A stretch of DNA of 26,035 bases from CAYIHX01 sp964363305 (lineage in GTDB: Bacteria > Bdellovibrionota > UBA1018), in assembly GCA_964363305.1 (NCBI GenBank), contig CAYIHX010000051.1, positions 1 through 26,035 on the forward strand, written 5' to 3'. Both the position numbers and the translations under genes were made by a program. Shown here piece by piece: positions 8,876 through 16,973 of this stretch. Position 1 is the stretch's first letter; each line of letters opens with the position of its first letter. The notes under the pieces are model-generated. The model ran no database searches. It saw only the letters and a program-made list of their open reading frames with translations, and had not been told where the DNA came from.

Positions 8876-8937
8876 GAGGTTCTCCGCGAAGTGCGGCCGG
8901 TATAGAATCTATTTTTATTGATTATTAAAAGATAAGA

Positions 8938-8965
8938 TTAACATCTGAAATTACTGTGATATAAG
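8938..8965 (+). promoter_or_regulatory. Extended -10 promoter for the HNH gene, predicted leaderless
   Basis: TTAACA (8938-8943, five of six matches to TTGACA) is 16 bp from TATAAG (8960-8965), which is preceded by a TG extension at 8957-8958. The expected transcription start falls at about 8971-8973, on the ATG at 8972. That fits the absence of a Shine-Dalgarno sequence. It lies in a strikingly AT-rich patch at about 8905-8990. Confidence 0.5.
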
Positions 8966-8971
8966 CAAAAA

Positions 8972-10117
8972 ATGAATAAATATTGTCTTTCGTTTGATGT
9001 GGATCATACACCTGTTCGGGTGTCCGATCTACCAAACGAGTCGATCTGGGCGAGAACATACTCTGCTCGGAATCGTGAGCGTGAGGCATTGGGCGACTTA
9101 TTTGAGTTGCTGATGGAGGTTGATCGTCGAGGTCTGCATCTTGAGCGTGGATACGATTCAATGTTTACGTTTCTCGAGAGGGGATTGGGTTACGATCCCG
9201 GATCGGCGCATCGAAGATGGATGGCCCTCTGCGCGATTCGTAAGGTGCCGGAGGTGCAAGAGCAGTTGAAAAGAGGCGGAGTGACGCTCTCGGCGGTTGC
9301 GATGACGGAAAATCATTTGCGACAGGTGCAGAAGTTGAAAACGGTCAGCGATCACGAAAGGCAGGGGCTGTTTCGCGCCATTCAGAAGAAAACGAAGTTA
9401 GAGGTAGAAGATTTACTTGCAAAACAACGGCAGGAGCTGGGGATGTCTTCGGAGCCTCGACCGGATCGGGTTCGTCGGCTCGACGCTCAGAGAACGGAGC
9501 TGCAATTTGAGGTTGGTCAGGAGGTTGTGGAAAAGCTCATGCGTCTCAAAGAACTATTTTTTCATCGAGAGCCGGGTGCGAGGCTAGAGGGCGTGCTACT
9601 TTTTGCATTGCGTACTACCCTTCGGAAGCACGATCCCAAGGAACGTCAGGCGCGGCGGCGTACGCGCATGCTTGACGTCGCTGACGTCTGCGTGGAGGAG
9701 AAGGCGGACGCGAGTTCTCTCTTGCCGCGTGGCCTTTCCGATGAACCTCCACTTCTCCGGGAACCTTCTCGTCCGGTGCCTCCGCGTCTCCCCTACGCGC
9801 GCCGAAATCCGCCGGAGCCCACTGCGGACGAGCTGCTTCATCATCCGGCTTTTCTTCATCTTCAGAAAATGCGGCGACAGCGGCCTCCTCTAGGCCTTCC
9901 GATGAGGGACCGGCTCCTTGATCGTGCCGGTTACCGTTGCGAGTACCGAGATCCGCGGACGCGCGAAAGATGCACCCAGACGGCCGCTCTTGAGCTTGAT
10001 CATTGCGTGCCGCTTTCACGTCAAGGGCCGAATTCCGCGGAAAATCTACAGGTTTTGTGCACTGGGCATCATCGGCGTAAATCGCTCAAGGAGGTCTCCT
10101 TCATGGCTAAGTGGTGA
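8972..10117 (+). CDS. HNH endonuclease-domain protein with N-terminal helical domain
   Basis: The 381-residue protein has two parts. Residues about 30-150 are a charged helical domain with the pattern LFELLMEVDRRGLHLERGYDSMF, akin to DUF222-like domains and to a family present in many copies in Bdellovibrio genomes. Residues about 310-375 are an HNH nuclease module. Cys323, Cys334, Cys363 and His366 are probable zinc ligands, and His344 (ELDH), Asn358 and His367 form the ββα-metal active site. The middle (about 230-300) is Arg/Pro-rich. HNH nucleases of this type cut DNA, but the biological role of this family is not established. Mobile-element origin or defence are possibilities only. The first codons and the upstream DNA are much richer in AT than the body of the gene. 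It is convergent with the beta-propeller gene, 29 bp apart. Confidence 0.9.
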   Translation: MNKYCLSFDVDHTPVRVSDLPNESIWARTYSARNREREALGDLFELLMEVDRRGLHLERGYDSMFTFLERGLGYDPGSAHRRWMALCAIRKVPEVQEQLKRGGVTLSAVAMTENHLRQVQKLKTVSDHERQGLFRAIQKKTKLEVEDLLAKQRQELGMSSEPRPDRVRRLDAQRTELQFEVGQEVVEKLMRLKELFFHREPGARLEGVLLFALRTTLRKHDPKERQARRRTRMLDVADVCVEEKADASSLLPRGLSDEPPLLREPSRPVPPRLPYARRNPPEPTADELLHHPAFLHLQKMRRQRPPLGLPMRDRLLDRAGYRCEYRDPRTRERCTQTAALELDHCVPLSRQGPNSAENLQVLCTGHHRRKSLKEVSFMAKW

Positions 10118-10146
10118 CGAGGAAGGACCCTGCGGGCCCCGGCTTC

Positions 10147-11058
10147 TCACGGCCGAAGTTCAAGGCTGAGCTCCTCAGTTCCGGCGTTTCCGCTCACGAG
10201 AAGTTTTCGGTTCAGACGGTCAAGCCCGAGTCGCACCACTGAACTTGATTTTGCAGTCAGGGTCCGGGCGATTTTCCCGGTTTCTACTGAAATTTCCATC
10301 ACGCGCGAGTCTCCTGCGAATCCAAGCCAGACCGAGTGATCGCCCGCCCAGGCGACCGCCGCGGGTCCGGGGGCGTCGTTCGACCCACCACCGGATGTCA
10401 TAGCGCCACCGGCTGCGGGGGCACCACCGGCGACCGCGTACCCCTCCTTCTCCGCATCGAAGAGAATGCGCGGTTTTCGGATTCTTCGGTTGAAGCTGCG
10501 CGGCGATCCGTGCAGCGAATACTGCATGAGGCGTCGGGCTCCGCGCTCCGCGATGAAAACGCTTTGCAGGTCCCGACTCACCAGTACTCCTTGCGGCTCG
10601 CTCAGAGCGCTCGAAATGAGCCAGGCGTTTTGAGAGCCGGGCGGGATCCAGTAGAGATCCCCTCGGGGGAGCGAGTCAGTTTTCGGAAGGCCGGTCGCTG
10701 TAAAAAAAAGAGAGCCGTCCGGGCCGAGCGCAATCGAATGGGGAGGGCGGAGATCTTCTCCGTCTTGGTCGTCTTTGATGATTCGTTTGATCTGTCCCGC
10801 GATTGTGACGATGAGGATCGATTTCTCTTTCTCGCAGGCTACGAAAAGCTCGCCTTCCGGCAGAGCGGCGAGGTCAACCATTCCGCACAGGGGTCGGGAG
10901 AGAATTGTCCTCCAGTTTTTCCCTTCCCGTCGGAGGAGTCGACTCTCCGAGGCTTGAATCCCATATCGTTCGCGACCCAGGGCCATGACCTGAGTCGGTG
11001 GGGCGGCGGTTGCCGGAAGTGAGAGGAACGCGAGCGTCAGGATGATCACGACTGACAT
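10147..11058 (-). CDS. Exported NHL/SMP-30-like beta-propeller protein
   Basis: The product (303 aa) has a signal peptide (hydrophobic 3-15, likely cleavage near ATAA at 16-19). A chain of short repeats follows, typical of NHL or SMP-30 beta-propellers, for example PHSIALGPDGSLFF (106-119) and PQGVLVSRDLQSVFIAE (155-171). A Gly/Ala/Ser-rich insertion at about 209-229 interrupts one blade. I see no clear catalytic metal ligands of gluconolactonases, so a binding role outside the cytoplasm is as likely as lactonase activity. The start codon lies within the -35 region of the divergent ABC exporter promoter, so the two units are separated by only 43 bp. Confidence 0.8.
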   Translation of the reverse strand: MSVVIILTLAFLSLPATAAPPTQVMALGRERYGIQASESRLLRREGKNWRTILSRPLCGMVDLAALPEGELFVACEKEKSILIVTIAGQIKRIIKDDQDGEDLRPPHSIALGPDGSLFFTATGLPKTDSLPRGDLYWIPPGSQNAWLISSALSEPQGVLVSRDLQSVFIAERGARRLMQYSLHGSPRSFNRRIRKPRILFDAEKEGYAVAGGAPAAGGAMTSGGGSNDAPGPAAVAWAGDHSVWLGFAGDSRVMEISVETGKIARTLTAKSSSVVRLGLDRLNRKLLVSGNAGTEELSLELRP

Positions 11059-11080
11059 CTTAGCGGAGTGACGCTATACT
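11052..11080 (+). promoter_or_regulatory. Sigma70-like promoter with internal dyad, ABC exporter operon
   Basis: CTGACA (11052-11057, five of six) is 17 bp from TATACT (11075-11080, five of six), an excellent match to the housekeeping consensus. A 5-bp dyad (TAGCG 11061-11065, CGCTA 11072-11076) lies between the boxes and overlaps the -10, where a repressor would bind. The predicted transcription start, about 11087, gives a leader of about 15 bases before the TTG start codon. Confidence 0.5.
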
Positions 11081-11101
11081 TGGAAGAAGGCGACTGCTCC
11101 G

Positions 11102-12940
11102 TTGAAACCCGAATCCTTTTTCCAGCGACTCGCAGATGAGAGTCGATTGATCCGATTCTACCTGCGCAAGTACCGCAAGCAGGCAACCATCGGGCTTGTG
11201 GCGCTTGTGCTAGTCGATCTGCTCGAGACGATCCCCCCGCTTCTCCTGAAAGAGGCGATCGATGCGGCAACCGGCATCCGTCCTCGCGAGTTTATTCTCA
11301 TCGCGGCCCTCGTCTACGTCGGCATCACGTTGTTGCAGGCGCTGGGGCGCTATCTTTGGCGCATGTATCTCATTCGCGCCAGCATCTGGGCGGGCCGCGA
11401 TCTCCGGGATCGCTATGCGCAGCAGCTCTTCCGCCTTTCGGCCAGTTTCTACGACAAAAAGCGCATTGGGGATCTGATGTCCCTTGCCACGAACGATGTC
11501 GAGGCCATTCGGATGGCGATGGGCGCGGGTTTGCTCACTCTTGCGGATGCGGTTTTCTATCTTCTCACGGTGCCGCTAGTGATGATGGCTCTTTCGCCGA
11601 AGTTGACGCTTCTCGCGTTCATTCCGCTTCCGCTCGTCCCGTGGTTGGTCATTCGCTGTGAGCGCCTCATTCACGAACGCTTTCAAAAGGTGCAGGAAGC
11701 GTTTGGGGGGCTGGCGGCGCTGGCGCAAGAGGGTTTGAACGGGGTTCGCGTGATCAAGGCCTATGCACGTGAAGATGCGCAGGTGGAGCGCTTTCGGGTG
11801 GCGGGGGAGGAGTTTATTCGGCTGAATCTGCGTCTCTCTAGGGTGCAGTCCTCGTTTGGTCCGATTCTCGATTTTCTGATGAGCCTCGGGCTCGTGATTA
11901 TCCTCTACTTCGGGGGAATGGCGACCCTCCAGGGCGCCGTGACCCTGGGAACGTTCGTCGCGTTTCAGCGGTACCTGCAGAAGCTGGTTTGGCCGATGAC
12001 GGCCGTTGGCATGGCGATCACGATGTACCAGCGCGCGGTGGCCAGCTCGCAGCGCTACGAAGAAGTGCTGAGCCTGGAGAGCGACGTCCCTGAGCTGAAA
12101 GAACCTCGTCTTCCGCCGTCGGTGTCGCCCGGCGGGCCTTTTCGGACTGCGGGGAAAGTCGAGTTTCGAAATCTGACCTTTCGATTTCCCAATACCCAGG
12201 TCGACGTGCTGAAGAACATTAGCCTCACGGTCGAGCCCGGCGAGCGTGTGGCTTTCCTCGGTGCCGTCGGCGCTGGGAAGTCCGCCCTCCTTTGTCTCCT
12301 GCCCCGGCTCTATCCGGTTCAATCGGGCATGCTGTTGATCGATGGCGTCGATATCAACGAATGGCCTCTGGCTGAGTTGCGTCGGCAAGTGGGTTTTGTC
12401 TCGCAGGATGTGCAGCTTTTCAGCGAGACGGTGACCGAAAACGTCGCGTTCGGCCTCCTGAAGTGGCTGGAGGAGGGGGATGGTCAGTCGAAGTTGGAGC
12501 GCGCCGCGCAGATGGCCAGCGTGCTCGACGAGGTCGAGCGCCTGAGCTTCGGTTGGAAAACCCGCTTGGGGGAGCGTGGCGCAAATCTCTCCGGTGGACA
12601 GAAGCAGCGCCTGACGATTGCGCGGGCGCTCGCGAAGGAGCCTCCGATTCTCGTGCTCGACGACGCGCTTTCGTCGGTAGATTCCCAGACGGAAGAAAAA
12701 ATCCTTGAGGCGTTGCGCTCGCGCTCGGGTCGCAATACGGAGCTGGTGGCGGCGCATCGAATTTCTACCGTGCGGGACGCGGATCGGATCATCGTTCTCG
12801 ATGGGGGTGAGATCCGACAGCTGGGGACGCATCTCGATCTGATGGCCGACCGCCGCGGCAGCTACCGGGTTTTCCTCGAGCAACAGCGATTGAAGGAAGA
12901 GCTCGATGCTTTCGTGGAGAGTCGGGAGGTCCAGCTATGA
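11102..12940 (+). CDS. ABC exporter half-transporter, degenerate Walker B subunit
   Basis: This is a 612-residue inner-membrane half-transporter. Residues about 25-330 form a six-helix type IV exporter membrane domain and about 352-600 the nucleotide-binding domain. It has Walker A GAVGAGKS (387-394), an intact signature LSGGQ (496-500), Walker B ILVLDD (516-521) and H-loop His552. The catalytic glutamate after Walker B is replaced by Asp521 (DDALS), the mark of the non-hydrolysing side of heterodimeric exporters such as YheI/YheH, MdlA/MdlB and TM287/288. It corresponds to the YheI/MdlA-type subunit. The start is TTG: an in-frame stop lies 33 bases upstream and no other start codon intervenes. 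A GAAGAAGG ribosome-binding site sits 11 bases ahead. It overlaps the next gene by 4 bases. The substrate (drug, lipid or peptide) cannot be told. Confidence 0.95.
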   Translation: MKPESFFQRLADESRLIRFYLRKYRKQATIGLVALVLVDLLETIPPLLLKEAIDAATGIRPREFILIAALVYVGITLLQALGRYLWRMYLIRASIWAGRDLRDRYAQQLFRLSASFYDKKRIGDLMSLATNDVEAIRMAMGAGLLTLADAVFYLLTVPLVMMALSPKLTLLAFIPLPLVPWLVIRCERLIHERFQKVQEAFGGLAALAQEGLNGVRVIKAYAREDAQVERFRVAGEEFIRLNLRLSRVQSSFGPILDFLMSLGLVIILYFGGMATLQGAVTLGTFVAFQRYLQKLVWPMTAVGMAITMYQRAVASSQRYEEVLSLESDVPELKEPRLPPSVSPGGPFRTAGKVEFRNLTFRFPNTQVDVLKNISLTVEPGERVAFLGAVGAGKSALLCLLPRLYPVQSGMLLIDGVDINEWPLAELRRQVGFVSQDVQLFSETVTENVAFGLLKWLEEGDGQSKLERAAQMASVLDEVERLSFGWKTRLGERGANLSGGQKQRLTIARALAKEPPILVLDDALSSVDSQTEEKILEALRSRSGRNTELVAAHRISTVRDADRIIVLDGGEIRQLGTHLDLMADRRGSYRVFLEQQRLKEELDAFVESREVQL

Positions 12941-14784
12941 GGTGGCGAAAGCGACCGCAGTCGGCCGAGGGAAAGAAGGATGCGTTGGGCGACTCCGGAA
13001 TGCTTTCCCTTCAATACGACCCCGAGCATGAGGAGGCCGGGCAGCGCGCGCAGTTCATTGCCACGCTGAGACGCTTGGCGGCGCCTATCCTTCAGGAGTG
13101 GAGATTGATTATTCCGGGAGTCTTGCTCATCGGAACCGGAACTTTCGCGACCGTGCTGGAGCCGCGGTTGCTCGGATGGATTGTCGATCTCGGGGTGCTT
13201 GCCCGAGATGTTTCGAAGCTTCAGCAGCTCGTGGGTCTTTTTTTGGCGATTGAAGGCCTGCGCGTGGCCTCGCTGATCTTTCAAGCATACTGTTTCGATC
13301 GACTGGGGCAGCGAGTGATGCAGCGATTGCGGGTGGAGCTGCTTGCGCATCTCCAGCGGTTGCCGGCGGCGGTCTATGACCGGGTTCCCACAGGTAGGCT
13401 CGTGACTCGCGTCACGAACGATGTTTCGGCCATGGCCGAAATGTTTTCCGCGGGGTTCGTCACGATTCTCGGAAATTTTTTGACCATCACAGGAATTTTG
13501 ATTTCGCTGTTCGTTCTCGATTGGAGACTGGGCCTGATCTCGGGCGGAATTTTTCCGCTTCTGGCTTGGGCGGCTCGGCACTTCAGCTTGCGCCTGCGGG
13601 ATGCTTATCGTTCGGCTCGCCAGAAGCTGTCAGGGCTCAACGCGTTTATCGCGGAAAACATTTTGGGCATGAAAATCGTTCAGCTCTTCAATCGCGAGCC
13701 GCTCCACCTGAAGCGGTTTGAGCAGATCAACGCCCGCTATGCGGAAGCGCAGGCAGGGTCCGTGAAGGTTTTTGCCCTATTTCAGCCCAGTATCACGCTC
13801 GCGGCTGGAATCTCGGCGGCGCTCGTGATTTATCATGGGGGCGAGAGGGTCGCGGCTGGATTGCTTCCGGTGGGGGTATTGGTTTCCTACTTCGGGTACG
13901 TTCAGGCGCTTTACCAGCCTATGCGGGAGCTTGCCGAGAAGTGGAATCTGTTTCTGAGTGGCATGACCGCTGCGGAGCGGATCTTTTCCGTCATGGATTG
14001 GGAGCTCGAGGAGCCGGGCTCGGCGCTCTTGCCGCCCGTGCGCCCGCGGGGTATTCGCGGCGACATCGCGTTCGAGGGCGTATGGTTCGCTTACAAAAAT
14101 GAGGAGTGGGTGCTGCGCGATCTGAGTTTTCAGGTGCGGGCGGGGGAAAAGATCGGCCTCGTCGGCCACACGGGCGCGGGGAAGAGTACGATCACGTCGC
14201 TGCTGTTGCGTTTTTACGAGCCCCAGAAGGGTCGGATTACGATCGACGGCACGGATATCCGGTCGATTCCGCGTCGGGAGCTGCGTTCGATTTTCGGAAT
14301 CGTTCAGCAGGATGCGTTTCTGTTCTCAGGCTCGATCGAGGAGAACATTTCGCTCTGGCGATCGTTCGAGGGGGACGAGCGGGAGAAGCTCGATAAGGTG
14401 TTGACCGCCCTCGATCGTCCGCATTGGTTGAGGCACGGGGGCTTGATGCTCGACGAACGGGGCGGAAATCTCTCGATGGGCGAACGGCAGATTCTCTCTT
14501 TCGCGCGGGCTCTTTCCCAAAATCCTTCCATCTGGATTCTCGACGAGGCCACCGCCAACATCGATTCGGCGACCGAGGGGAAGATCGGAGCACTGCTCGC
14601 GCATGCCTACGAGGGCCACACGGCGCTGGTGGTTGCGCATCGGTTGGCGACGGTGCGAGACGCGGACCAGATTCTTGTTCTCAATCGAGGCGTATTAGTC
14701 GAGCAGGGTCCTCATGCGGAACTTGTCTCGAAGGACGGGCTTTACTCTCGTTTATACCGCTATCAGGAAGTGGCCGGGGTTTAG
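12937..14784 (+). CDS. ABC exporter half-transporter, degenerate signature subunit
   Basis: This 615-residue partner of the preceding half-transporter is coupled to it by an ATGA overlap. The membrane domain spans about 50-345 and the nucleotide-binding domain about 375-610. Walker A is GHTGAGKS (410-417), Walker B ends in a proper catalytic Glu537 (WILDEATANID), and H-loop His568 is present. Its signature, however, is LSMGE (512-516) rather than LSGGQ. That complements the partner: the altered signature here and the Asp in the other subunit face each other in the same ATP site. The second site is fully canonical. It matches the YheH/MdlB-type subunit. Residues 1-40 are a charged, probably cytoplasmic extension. 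It ends in a 4-base convergent overlap with the next gene. Confidence 0.95.
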   Translation: MRWRKRPQSAEGKKDALGDSGMLSLQYDPEHEEAGQRAQFIATLRRLAAPILQEWRLIIPGVLLIGTGTFATVLEPRLLGWIVDLGVLARDVSKLQQLVGLFLAIEGLRVASLIFQAYCFDRLGQRVMQRLRVELLAHLQRLPAAVYDRVPTGRLVTRVTNDVSAMAEMFSAGFVTILGNFLTITGILISLFVLDWRLGLISGGIFPLLAWAARHFSLRLRDAYRSARQKLSGLNAFIAENILGMKIVQLFNREPLHLKRFEQINARYAEAQAGSVKVFALFQPSITLAAGISAALVIYHGGERVAAGLLPVGVLVSYFGYVQALYQPMRELAEKWNLFLSGMTAAERIFSVMDWELEEPGSALLPPVRPRGIRGDIAFEGVWFAYKNEEWVLRDLSFQVRAGEKIGLVGHTGAGKSTITSLLLRFYEPQKGRITIDGTDIRSIPRRELRSIFGIVQQDAFLFSGSIEENISLWRSFEGDEREKLDKVLTALDRPHWLRHGGLMLDERGGNLSMGERQILSFARALSQNPSIWILDEATANIDSATEGKIGALLAHAYEGHTALVVAHRLATVRDADQILVLNRGVLVEQGPHAELVSKDGLYSRLYRYQEVAGV

Positions 14785-15488
14785 CGAGCCTCTGCTGCGT
14801 TTGCAGGAGTCACGACGTTGGCCGCCGAAGCTGGGGACTCTGAGCGTTCCACCGAGTGTGACGAGCTTGAGCGGCGATCACGGACAATGTCGAGTCCCAT
14901 TCGTACCGGTCCGCGCATCCCGCACCGCTGGCCGGAGCGTTTTTGCATCCAGCTCCACAGGTCGGTATAGCCTTCCAGAGAGTCGAAGTTGTCCATACGG
15001 GGGAATACGAAATCATAGACCGCGTCCATCTGAAGTTCAGTGCGTACCTCCAAAGCGATGCATCGAAAGCCGGTGGCACCCATCAAGAGGCGATCGAACA
15101 CGTAGTTTCGACCGGATCGTTTGAATGTATAAAGGACAGCGTTGCCGTCTATGCTGGTGAATGCGATGCCTGCGGTTCCGTCTGGTTGCGCGGTGACCGT
15201 CGGAAGTCCCTCAAATGAAATTCTTTGAGCAAGCAATGCGCGCCCCAGGGCCTCGCTGAGCCGCCGGTTGGGCCGACGAGCCGTTGAGTGCTGGTCGTCG
15301 ATCTCCGTCTGATGAGCTTGCATGAAATCTTTAAGCGCGCCTTCCAATTCGGGCGACGCGATCGCGATGGCGTCGACGTCATCCTCGAGGGCGAAACGCG
15401 GGGCAGACTGCGCCAGGGCTGACCACGGCATCAGAATCGAAGCGATGAGAGCGGCAACAGAAAGGGCGAATGGGGTTGAAATCTTCAT
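14781..15488 (-). CDS. Exported protein of unknown function (235 aa)
   Basis: I do not recognise this protein. The ATG at 15488 gives a classical signal peptide (Lys2, hydrophobic about 7-23, cleavage near ALAQ at 24-27). A longer reading from 15593 would bury it inside the protein and is rejected. The mature part has two cysteines, an aromatic-rich region (YDFVFPRMDNF and DLWSWM) and a Ser/Ala-rich, low-complexity C-terminal tail (about the last 35 residues). It is transcribed in the same direction as the peroxidase operon, 131 bp downstream of it. A separate transcript is likely, since a hairpin lies in that gap. Its stop codon overlaps that of the ABC exporter gene on the other strand. Confidence 0.75.
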   Translation of the reverse strand: MKISTPFALSVAALIASILMPWSALAQSAPRFALEDDVDAIAIASPELEGALKDFMQAHQTEIDDQHSTARRPNRRLSEALGRALLAQRISFEGLPTVTAQPDGTAGIAFTSIDGNAVLYTFKRSGRNYVFDRLLMGATGFRCIALEVRTELQMDAVYDFVFPRMDNFDSLEGYTDLWSWMQKRSGQRCGMRGPVRMGLDIVRDRRSSSSHSVERSESPASAANVVTPANAAEAR

Positions 15489-15561
15489 GATAGGTAAAGA
15501 TTGCAACCCCGATGCCAGTTGCCGCGCTGTATTCGTTGATGTTTGGCGACGGAGTTCGTTC

Positions 15562-15581
15562 AAAATCTCGACAGGTGTCGA
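15562..15581 (-). terminator. Possible terminator after the peroxidase operon
   Basis: A perfect 6-bp dyad (TCGACA 15568-15573, TGTCGA 15576-15581) lies about 40 bases beyond the peroxidase stop. Read on the minus strand it forms a short stem followed by GATTTTG. The stem is short and the T-tract weak. The same dyad could instead be an operator for the downstream exported-protein gene. Confidence 0.3.
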
Positions 15582-15619
15582 AGCTCGCCCCATGGGTCAG
15601 GGGAGACACAGGGGCCTCT

Positions 15620-16114
15620 TCAGGCCTTGAGTGCTTGCTCGATCGGCTTTTCGAGTTCGCTGGGCTCGGTCTTCGGTGCGAAGCGGTCGATGACGACCCC
15701 GTCCCGGCCGACCAGAAACTTGGTGAAATTCCATTTGATCGCCTCGGTGCCGAGCAGGCCTTTCGCTTCCTTTTTCAGGAAAGCGTAGAGCGGGTGCGTG
15801 TCCGCTCCGTTGACCTCTATCTTTGCAAACATCGGGAAGGTCGTTTTGAATTTCAGGTCACAGAATTGCGCGATCTGTTCGTTGGTGCCTGACTCTTGTC
15901 CGCCAAACTGGTTGCACGGAAAGCCGAGAACTTCGAATCCCTGGGCTTGGTATTTTTTGTAGAGCTGCTCGAGGCCCTCGTACTGGGGCGTGAAGCCGCA
16001 CGCGCTCGCGGTGTTGACGATCAACAGGACCTTCCCCTTGTATCGATCGAGGGAAATCGTCTCATCACGTATATTTTCCGCTTCAAAGCTATAGATGTTT
16101 GCGGGTGTGGTCAT
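15620..16114 (-). CDS. gpx: Glutathione peroxidase family (probably thioredoxin-dependent)
   Basis: The 164-residue thioredoxin-fold peroxidase reduces hydrogen peroxide and organic or lipid hydroperoxides. The catalytic tetrad is visible: peroxidatic Cys39 (NTASACGFTPQ), Gln73 (FGGQE), Trp128 and Asn129 (WNFTKFLV). Cysteine replaces selenocysteine. Cys85 in FCDLKF sits where the resolving cysteine of thioredoxin-dependent family members lies, so thioredoxin may be the true reductant. No signal peptide is visible, so it acts in the cytoplasm. Its ATG overlaps the stop of the upstream oxygenase gene by 4 bases (ATGA), so the two are translationally coupled. Confidence 0.95.
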   Translation of the reverse strand: MTTPANIYSFEAENIRDETISLDRYKGKVLLIVNTASACGFTPQYEGLEQLYKKYQAQGFEVLGFPCNQFGGQESGTNEQIAQFCDLKFKTTFPMFAKIEVNGADTHPLYAFLKKEAKGLLGTEAIKWNFTKFLVGRDGVVIDRFAPKTEPSELEKPIEQALKA

Positions 16115-16965
16115 GCGCCAACCCGCGGCCCGAGAAGCCCGATCTCTCCGAGGCGCTGATTCAGGTAGCTTCCCGCGGTATGCTCGGCCGAGAGTCGTAC
16201 ATCTGCTCGTGGATGCAGGAAAAGCGGCATCGAGTAACGAGGCAAGCCCTTCTCTTGGCCGGCAGGGTTGATGACTTGGTGAGTGGTCGATTTGTAAAAG
16301 CCCTGACTCGCCATCTGAAGCATGTCGCCTGCGTTGATCGCCAGCGAGCCCGGATCACAGGTGACGTTGTGCCACATTCCTTCCAAGTCCCGAACCTGTA
16401 GGCCGGGAGCTGTCGCCGCGGGCAGGATGGTGATGAGGTTGATGTCTTCGTGCGCGGCGGCGCGGATCGCGCCGGGTTCTTCGTCGCCCTGGATCGGCGG
16501 ATAGTGAATCGGGCGGAGCAGCGTCTCGCGACTTCCTTCGATCATCTGCGAAAGCGGAGTGGCGAATTTCGCGCGAATATCCGCCGGTGTTGCCTCCTCG
16601 ATCCAGCTGAGCAGCTCGGTGGCGAGTTTCGACATGCGGTAGAAAAGCTCCCAACTGAGGTCGCTCATGTGGGCCGGCGTTTTTCCCCAGGCATGGAGGT
16701 GATAGAATTCTTTGAGATCCTTCACCGGGGAGACCTTGGCGTTTTCGGTCTTGAAGGGGAAGTACCCGGCTTGAGTCTCGGGCTTGAAGGTGTAATCGAA
16801 CTTCGTCGGACTCATGAAGAAGTGCTTCCACTCGTCGAAGACTGCATTGACGAGATCGGCGGGAATCGGGTGGTCGTTCAACACCGCGAAGCCTGTATCG
16901 CGCAGGGACTGAGTGAAGCGTTGGGCGGAATCCGGAGCGGTATAGCTAACTTGTAGAACGTCCAT
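16111..16965 (-). CDS. Isopenicillin N synthase-like 2OG-Fe(II) oxygenase
   Basis: This is a 284-residue non-heme iron oxygenase of the isopenicillin N synthase/plant-type 2-oxoglutarate dioxygenase family. The iron triad is His172 and Asp174 (AAHEDINLITIL) with distal His229 (STTHQV). The 2-oxoglutarate-binding Arg243-x-Ser245 lies in PRYSMPLFLHP. The N-terminal DIOX_N-like region holds FAVLNDHPIP (26-35). The substrate is unknown, and members hydroxylate or desaturate small molecules. It sits between an exported hydrolase gene (8 bp upstream) and the peroxidase gene (4-base overlap), clearly one operon. An AGGGG ribosome-binding site immediately precedes the ATG. Confidence 0.92.
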   Translation of the reverse strand: MDVLQVSYTAPDSAQRFTQSLRDTGFAVLNDHPIPADLVNAVFDEWKHFFMSPTKFDYTFKPETQAGYFPFKTENAKVSPVKDLKEFYHLHAWGKTPAHMSDLSWELFYRMSKLATELLSWIEEATPADIRAKFATPLSQMIEGSRETLLRPIHYPPIQGDEEPGAIRAAAHEDINLITILPAATAPGLQVRDLEGMWHNVTCDPGSLAINAGDMLQMASQGFYKSTTHQVINPAGQEKGLPRYSMPLFLHPRADVRLSAEHTAGSYLNQRLGEIGLLGPRVGA

Positions 16966-16973
16966 GCCCCTGG

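Noticed and set aside
11576..12883. 435-codon minus-strand frame opposite the first ABC subunit
   Set aside because: Its composition is that of an antisense shadow, and the ABC motifs on the plus strand are unambiguous.
15489..15593. 35-residue upstream extension of the exported unknown protein
   Set aside because: It would place the clear signal peptide inside the chain. The ATG at 15488 restores it.
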